Origin: Rhizopus arrhizus
Lineage: Eukaryota > Mucoromycota > Mucoromycetes > Mucorales > Rhizopodaceae
Direction: 5' to 3'
DNA: 64,000 nucleotides
Assembly (NCBI GenBank): GCA_024220505.1
Contig: JAKZZE010000020.1
Span: forward strand, 434,001-498,000
The position numbers and the translations under genes were made by a program. The notes beneath the pieces are model-generated. The model did not search any database, had not been told where the DNA came from, and saw nothing but the letters and a program-made list of their open reading frames with translations. Below are positions 57,975 to 64,000 of the stretch, one piece after another (the first letter of the stretch is position 1; every line of letters starts with the position of its first letter).

Positions 57975-58033
57975 CGAAAGAGCAACGAACTTTTATTTAA
58001 GGTTCGACTGTTATTTTTAAAAAGTTGTGGAAC
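57975..58033. repeat. Degenerate third copy of the element end
   Basis: GCAACGAACTTTTATTTAAG then GTTCGACTGTTATTTTTAAAA resembles the right terminal repeat at 52,647-52,685 in the same orientation, with several changes. It ends about 40 bp before the U2 inverted repeat begins and may be the right end of the element that carried the GYARKS gene. Confidence 0.45.
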
Positions 58034-58071
58034 GGCTAAACAAAGCGAATAGTATTTATTTTTTTAGCTGC

Positions 58072-58553
58072 GATAGTTTATCCAGATGCATTTTAATCTC
58101 AGATAAATTGTCGAAAAACTATAAAAAGGCGAGTAAAATACAGAAATCCGTTTTTTTCCTTATCCTCTCAGGCCTTTTGGCTAAGATCAAGTGTAGTATC
58201 TGTTCTTTATAGTTTAACAACTATAATGAGGGACATTGTCCCTCTCGTTGTTAATCTAATTTTTTCCACCGGGAAACCAAGGCTCTGGCTTGCTATCTTT
58301 GGCTTCCACAGGTGTCCCTTGCCTTACACTATCAGCAAGGTGACGCCGACCTATTTTATATTTATATTTAAATTCAAATGAAAAAAAAAAAAATTTTTTA
58401 ATTTTATTCACACATATATTTTTTGAACATCACCATGCTCTCCCTTATTTAGTCTACTACTTCGAGCAATTGTTTTTTGTGGATACAGTTGTCATATAAC
58501 GGCAATAACCTAGTGTTAAAAAAAATAATAATAGGCAGAATAATTTATTATTG
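58072..58553. repeat. Inverted repeat around U2 snRNA, copy 1 (partner 61,187-61,670)
   Basis: About 480 bp, from GATAGTTTATCCAGATGC to the AATAATTTATTATT stretch, recurs as reverse complement at 61,187-61,670 with only a few differences, mostly at the 3' flank. It includes some 90 bp of upstream sequence, the U2 gene and 200 bp of 3' flank. Confidence 0.9.
58162..58350 (+). ncRNA. U2 spliceosomal snRNA, copy 1
   Basis: Starts ATCCTCTCAGGCCTTTTGG and continues CTAAGATCAAGTGTAGTATC, the invariant 5' part of U2. It contains stem I/IIa and the GUAGUA that pairs with the intron branch site. An Sm-type site (AATTTTTTCC) lies near 58,258. The 3' stems III and IV follow, with the terminal hairpin CCTTGCCTTACACTATCAGC-AAGG. 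About 189 nt, close to human U2. U2 binds the branch point in every spliceosome, and this genome is intron-rich. A second identical copy lies at 61,392-61,580. Confidence 0.95.
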
Positions 58554-59439
58554 CATGTTCAATAATTGATCACATTTGCACTCTAACAAAACCATATTTG
58601 TACTTTATTTACTGCTCCAAACTCAAAATATTTGGTAGTAATGGTCAAGGAAGGGTTGCATCTTTCAAAAAAAAAAAATTTTTTTCTGCTTTACTTCTCT
58701 TTTATACATGATAATATGATGACTCGAGATTATTGCGTAATGAATATGACAAAGAGATCCTGTGTTTTTATTTCACTGTATATATATTTCCATTTCTGAT
58801 TTTACTAGGCTTGCATATAGATTCAATAAATAGAAGATCTTCTTCAATATCCTTTTCTGACCAATATTACTATCTTGGTTTAGTTCTTCAATCTCTCCTA
58901 GATTATCGTCCTACAAATAACTTGTTTGCTTATCAACTAAATTCAAATCCTTTTTGATATATCATTTAATTTCTTTGACAGTAGATTCTGAATTGCATCC
59001 TCTTTACAAATCTTTTTGTAATGTTTTCAAGGATTTAATTCATAAAATTTGTATTTTTAGCTTCTCCGTCCATTTTTTTCATAAATATCTACTTTGAAAT
59101 AGAATAGAGGAGTCGTACTGTGAGATCCGACCTATATTTAAGAGACGCCAAAGATATCGCACTGATACCAAAAAATAACTAAGAGCACTCATTGTATCCA
59201 TTGGAATTGATCGACATGGTCATTAATTAGTTCTGAGGATAGCAACAATTTCTTTGCCCAGGATTTGAGATATTTTTCTATAAAAGCCTTCTACTGCTGA
59301 TGGTGAGCTTTTTCTCAATAGTAACACTCGAAAAGTCTTTGATAATAATAAGGACGACTGGAAATGCATTGTAGCGGTTGTAAGCTGCAATTGAATAATT
59401 GATGATTTTTGGCATGAGATCATAGATAACCTGTATTGA

Positions 59440-61130
59440 ATATCAGTGTTTTGCCTCCTTTCTGAAAGTGTTCGCCTATGCAGGTGATCTATGTGTACTG
59501 TTTCAGTCTGTTGATGATTGCCTTCACCTGCACCACTATCTAGACCGCTATTGATTTGTACCCAATGCCAAAGCTAATACTTACAAGATTAAGATATTTT
59601 CTTTGGACGCATGATCCACCCAGAGTGAATTGCTTTTTTATCAACACAAGATAATTATCAATGACACGATCACTTGTCATCTACTCCACCTCGATATCTC
59701 GGTTTTTTTTGATTCGGAATCTTCATCAACATCGTTATCTAGAGTAGCAGTTATTAAAGACGGTACAATCTAAATGTGTTATCTACTCTCAACATAGACT
59801 CTCTGTCAAAGGACACGCCACCATAATGAATGTATTAATGCTTTCTAAATTATGATATAGTCTGCGAATGATTCATCTACCAGTCATCTTCTTTCGATAA
59901 CTCAATTCTGTGGTCTATCAGTTTGTCCGGCATAGCTGCAAACTTAAGATCAAGTATATGCAGTTATGTTTCAATCCAAATTTGGGTGGGTTAGGTCTAT
60001 TAGACCCACATGCTCAACAACACAACCTACAGATATGCTGGCTTCAACAACGCATAGAAGACAATCTCCATTAGTCTTGTAGTCAACCTATCTTTCTAGA
60101 TCACATACATTGATTACATTCAGGAAATTCAAGGACAAAACTGGCTTCTCCCCCTCCCCCCTCTTTTGCGATCTCATCCCGCTGCTCAAGCTTTATTCTT
60201 TTGGATATACAGATATACAGCATGTGAAGTGCACCCCTGCCACTCTTCTTTGCTTGTCTCTGTCTGCTATATTTACTGCGATTTCTGCTGATTAGTGGAT
60301 CATCCGATCACAATACAAAAACCCAAGGTATCTCAATTTTTTACTTATGATCATCGTTTTGGTTGTATACGTCCTTTATTGCCATCTAATAGCCCTCCAC
60401 TCCTTTGTCTGATCTCCAAGCTACGCCGAAATATCCACAACCGCATCATTTAACTAAATTCGCTTATCTGGTCTCATATATTATATCAAAATCAAACCTC
60501 TGGTGAAGTAAATGGTTCAGAATTTATTGATTCCTTCTGTTCGCTGCTTCAATGGATTTATTATAAGCCTAATGTATTTCGGTTCTCTCTAATACAGCGA
60601 TTTCCATCTTCATTGTCATTGCTACAATACCAATGTCTAAATGGTTATTTTTTTGGAGACATGCCTTTTCGTCTGAAAACCGGTCTTTATAGTATCGTCT
60701 ATTTAACTGCAAACTCTATAGTCAGTCACTTCTCTCAAAATTCGAATAATTAACCTTTTCACACTGCAAATTCTGCTTTGCCAATGCCGAAAGCTTACAA
60801 CACCTCTTCATGCGATGTCGTAAGAAATGGAAGGAATGGATAGACATCAATTTTTTAGTCCACATCTCACTTTTCTCAAGACAATATATACTCGATTCTC
60901 TGGTCTTTTTAGTGAATTCCTTTTGTTAGCAAAACTGATCTCTGGATCCTCAGCTGCTATGTTCTCTCGATTGGCTGCCATACTTATTGGGAATTTGCTA
61001 TTGATGACTTTCCTTACATCTATAAACAACTGGTCACTAATGCTAGTCGCTGTTTGCCACTCTCAAAAAGAGTAGACTCGACGTTGACTAGTATGTTCAA
61101 CCGCCTACACTATTCATTTTGGTTCATAGC
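59440..61130 (+). mobile_element. LINE (non-LTR retrotransposon) remnant between the U2 copies
   Basis: Plus-strand frames give successive LINE blocks. FAYAGDLCVLFQSVDDCLHL at about 59,470 is the catalytic YADD palm motif altered to YAGD. KANTYKIKIFSLDA follows. At 59,973-60,074 is NPNLGGLGLLDPHAQQHNLQ, then ICWLQQRIEDNLH. Near 60,764-60,830 is a zinc-knuckle end (CKFCFANAESLQHLFMRC, then KKW). Stops and frame shifts break all parts, and the loss of the first catalytic Asp of YxDD shows it is inactive. It ends about 50 bp before the right U2 inverted repeat. Confidence 0.75.
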
Positions 61131-61186
61131 ACTTTTAGGCTTATGATTTTTATTATACCTTCCCAAATGAAATACATTATCTATTG

Positions 61187-61670
61187 ATAAATAATAATAA
61201 ATTATTCTGCCTATTTTTTTTTAACGCTAGATTATTGCCGTTATATGACAACTGTATCCACAAAAAACAATTGCTCGAAGTAGTAGACTAAATAAGGGAG
61301 AGCATGGTGATGTTCAAAAAATATATGTGTGAATAAAATTAAAAAAATTTTTTTTTTTTTTCATTTGAATTTAAATATAAATATAAAATAGGTCGGCGTC
61401 ACCTTGCTGATAGTGTAAGGCAAGGGACACCTGTGGAAGCCAAAGATAGCAAGCCAGAGCCTTGGTTTCCCGGTGGAAAAAATTAGATTAACAACGAGAG
61501 GGACAATGTCCCTCATTATAGTTGTTAAACTATAAAGAACAGATACTACACTTGATCTTAGCCAAAAGGCCTGAGAGGATAAGGAAAAAAACGGATTTCT
61601 GTATTTTACTCGCCTTTTTATAGTTTTTCGACAATTTATCTGAGATTAAAATGCATCTGGATAAACTATC
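61187..61670. repeat. Inverted repeat around U2 snRNA, copy 2
   Basis: Reverse complement of 58,072-58,553. The T-run differs slightly in length near 61,348 and a few bases differ near 61,210-61,235. Confidence 0.9.
61392..61580 (-). ncRNA. U2 spliceosomal snRNA, copy 2
   Basis: Reverse-complement copy of the U2 gene at 58,162, with no difference seen over the 189 nt, including the branch-point pairing region and terminal hairpin. It has the same upstream 90 bp, so both copies should carry the same promoter. Confidence 0.95.
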
Positions 61671-62489
61671 ACCCAATCGGTGGGTACACAAAATCGCGCT
61701 TTTCTATGCCTTTTTAGTGACGTAACAATTTGAAGAATACTTCCTTTTTATGGTTCCAAAAGAAAATCGTTTATGCTAACTAAGAAATAATTCTAATGCA
61801 AGAACACAAAACATGGAGATAATTAGGTAATATGAATCAATTACTATCTGATAATAGGACACAGCAAAGATACATAAAAAATAAGCTGCCAAATTTAGAC
61901 ATAAAAAGCTTCTATATCGAATTCGGCTTTAAATCTTGAGAGAATGTTGAGACTAAGTTTAAAGAAGCGATATTGAGATTGACAGATTTGGTAGATGAAG
62001 AGATGAAAGATTTTATCGTAGAAGAGTAAATCAACGACAGCTTCCAGGTAATTTTATTTGGAAATGAATAATTTTACAACATTTAGCGCGGTAATGAACT
62101 ACTTTGATTAGTGTTTGGACATGACGATAATTGATGAATACTGGCTTATGACGCAACGTCAAATAAATGAAAGCAGCTTACTAAGGAGAAAAGGGGAAGT
62201 GAGTAGTTCAGAAGGCTCAGTAGCCCACTAAAATTATTTTTGGGTACCGAGTATATTTTGCACGTTCAAGCAATTGAAGTCAAGAACTAGTGTTATTGTT
62301 AATCTTATTGTTATTTTTTTTAGGCTGAACATATTAATATACAATATCGTGTGGCTCTTGACTACCAGAAAAATGCATCTATAGAGCACTTATTATTTTA
62401 TAAAATATTATTCCACCTAAAAGTGTATAAATATTATGTAATGTCAATAAGAAACACGTAAAATAATAACAGTATCATCTCTTATTATT
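61671..62489. other. Region of decayed repeat DNA
   Basis: No gene. Contains ACCCAATCGGTGGGT, a small palindrome directly at the outer edge of the U2 repeat, and the dispersed repeat at 62,226-62,298. Confidence 0.5.
62226..62298. repeat. Dispersed repeat, copy 2
   Basis: Diverged copy of 52,424-52,500 in the same orientation. On the minus strand NNTSS is followed by a stop, then LQLLERAK. Confidence 0.7.
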
Positions 62490-62589
62490 CTTAAAAGAAA
62501 GAGTTACAATGCATATTCTTTATTTTTATTGAAAATAATTCTAGTCTAAAATTTGTTCTAATGAATCTAATGTTACTTTTTTCTATGCT

Positions 62590-62704
62590 TTAAATAAATC
62601 CCCATTTAATTTTACAAGTTCCTTGTCCCAAATAACCGCAGACTTGTTCAAACACTAAAAAAAAAAATATAAATCGTATGAGATTTCAAGCTTGAGACTG
62701 ACTG

Positions 62705-62736
<32 letters not shown>

Positions 62737-63144
62737 ACCAGTAGGCGAAAGATCCAAGGAATCGACTTGGCATGTGGGACAAGTATCAACAATACGTGCA
62801 ATAATTTCATTGCCAGTTGTTCCTATAATTTTAACCATCTTATTACAATGAGGATTCATGTTTGGGTTTGCACCTATTCAACTTGATCAGTCTATCATAG
62901 TCTTTCTCTCTGTCTTTTTTCCTTTGTATTTTTTCTTACCATTATTCATTTGATTTACATTGACAGCAACAACCATTTCAGAATCATCATCAGATTCTCC
63001 ACATGATCCACGTCCAACATCATAATAAGTACCTTTGCCAGAAAAGGGCAATTTACTGCGCTTCTTGATACCTAATGCTTCAGTTTCTTGAATGATACAA
63101 AAGGAAAAGAAAGCCAAAAGCAAGACGAAGGTCAGTTTGTTCAT
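62590..63144 (-). CDS. Small secreted double-psi beta-barrel (RlpA/expansin-like) protein, copy 2
   Basis: Exons 62940-63144, 62739-62873 and 62590-62654 have the same lengths (205, 135, 65 nt) as copy 1 and encode a 134-aa protein with the same signal peptide and Cys pattern. The frame is intact. Intron 2 is 84 nt against 66 nt because of longer A-runs on the coding strand, so the donor is GTAAGT followed by about 28 A. The promoter is duplicated as well, so both genes are probably expressed alike. Confidence 0.85.
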
Positions 63145-63219
63145 TTGATGCGTTTTTGATTTTGTTTTGTGAAAGTGGTTGTTAGATGTTGTAGAAAGTA
63201 AGAAAAAAAAAGACAGCTG

Positions 63220-63227
63220 CTTTTATA
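63220..63227 (-). promoter_or_regulatory. Probable TATA box of copy 2
   Basis: TATAAAAG on the minus strand, 76 bp upstream of the start, conserved with copy 1. Confidence 0.55.
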
Positions 63228-63775
63228 TCCAATCTTGATTTCATTACAGGCTATAATGAAAGCAAGTTATCCGTCTTAAATATAGATGCTATCTCGCTCT
63301 TGCTTTTCTTGTCAGCACTTGTAATCAAATCTTCTTTCTTTGTCCAATTATGAATTTATGCTATAAAGAATACATTTTTATTGTCACAAGCATTTTATTA
63401 CAATGGTTTTTTACTGCAAGGTTGAAAATAAAGAAAACAACAAATGCCCTCTTTTATATTGTATAAAGAATAATCAGATGTACACGGTCATTGTAATATC
63501 AATAAAGAATGTTAATGCCTTGTACATTTAGTAATTCATGTTTATATCAAATAAAAGCACAAATACATCTGCTTATTTTGAGTTTTATTGATTAGTTTCA
63601 TTTCTTTACTTCTAAATATTTCTTTGTTGCCTGAGCTACAGTTAAACGGATGCAAATGAATCAAAACTAGTTTTATTGTAAAAAGATGTCAGACTTTTAT
63701 ATATATTGACTTAATCATTGCCAAAGTAAATTAAATTCGAGTTCCTGTGTGAAACAGGTTGCTTTTTTATTGTCT

Positions 63776-64000
63776 TCATGTACAGTGACTTCATATACTT
63801 TATCCACTTTTGTTTATTGCTTTTTTTATTTGTTATACAGTGCGGCCGCTAGATATTATCGGTTACAAAAAAGTAATTATCGGTCAAATACTGTATGAAA
63901 TAAAACATAATAAGAGGAAAAGATGCTGCTAGGTTTAATTCATAGCGCTTAACCATAATTTAATTAATAGACAGTCATTTTGAAAAGTAAAGTTGCCGTT
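63776..64000. other. Unique flank with a possible transposon end
   Basis: TA-CAGTGCGGCCGCTAGATATT at about 63,836-63,856 is followed by the internal inverted pair ATTATCGGTTAC / GTAATTATCGGTC. A GC-rich CAGTG end next to TA looks like a Tc1/mariner-type terminus, but the partner would lie outside the window. Confidence 0.35.

Larger units (their letters stand above)
62490..63775. repeat. Inverted segmental duplication, copy 2 (partner 35,500-36,765)
   Basis: Reverse complement of 35,500-36,765, nearly identical. The main differences are two homopolymers inside intron 2 (28 against 11, and 11 against 9 bases) and scattered single-base changes. Confidence 0.9.

Overview
The window looks like nuclear DNA of a Mucorales-type (Mucoromycota) fungus. 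It is AT-rich, and its genes carry many short GT-AG introns, mostly 40-65 nt. Poly-A/T runs of 20-40 nt are frequent. Recognisable products include RNase T2, TAF9, uS5/RPS2, the PI4-kinase STT4, TRM5, a DHX29-type helicase, PUS4/TruB and Zn2Cys6 factors. Fragments of non-LTR retrotransposons lie between the genes. Spliced models were built by hand from reading-frame continuity, splice signals and family motifs; no search was run.

Layout. 0-5 kb: an amino-acid permease and two retroelement remnants. 5-13.3 kb: a compact housekeeping block (small unknown gene, RNase T2, TAF9, an AreA-domain protein, an unknown acidic protein, an HMG-box protein, a DUF202 membrane protein, RPS2). 13.4-20.4 kb: PI4-kinase STT4 on the minus strand. 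20.4-23 kb: a gene-free gap with a degenerate inverted-repeat element. 23-27.5 kb: a presenilin whose reading frame begins with a MYND-type zinc finger, then a Zn2Cys6 regulator and TRM5. 27.5-32.7 kb: gene-poor decayed DNA. 32.7-36.7 kb: a large Zn2Cys6/fungal_trans regulator and a small secreted double-psi beta-barrel protein. 39-40.3 kb: a second, almost identical copy of the permease. 41.7-55.3 kb: the DHX29-like helicase, a coiled-coil protein, a 3.3 kb terminal-inverted-repeat element, PUS4, a DUF4112 protein and a coiled-coil protein. 56-64 kb: a decayed recombinase-like gene, two U2 snRNA genes in inverted orientation around a LINE remnant, and an inverted second copy of the secreted-protein gene.

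Three themes stand out. First, the window is rich in inverted duplications (permease pair, secreted-protein pair, U2 pair, two inverted-repeat elements). Second, convergent genes are packed to the limit: stop codons are 6 or 12 bp apart or overlap by 4 bp, which predicts overlapping antisense 3' ends. Third, several otherwise good genes need one extra base at a short homopolymer to stay open, which suggests either assembly undercalls or recent decay.

The most novel item is the MYND-presenilin fusion at 22,953-24,702. It keeps both catalytic aspartates but has Trp instead of Tyr before the first one.
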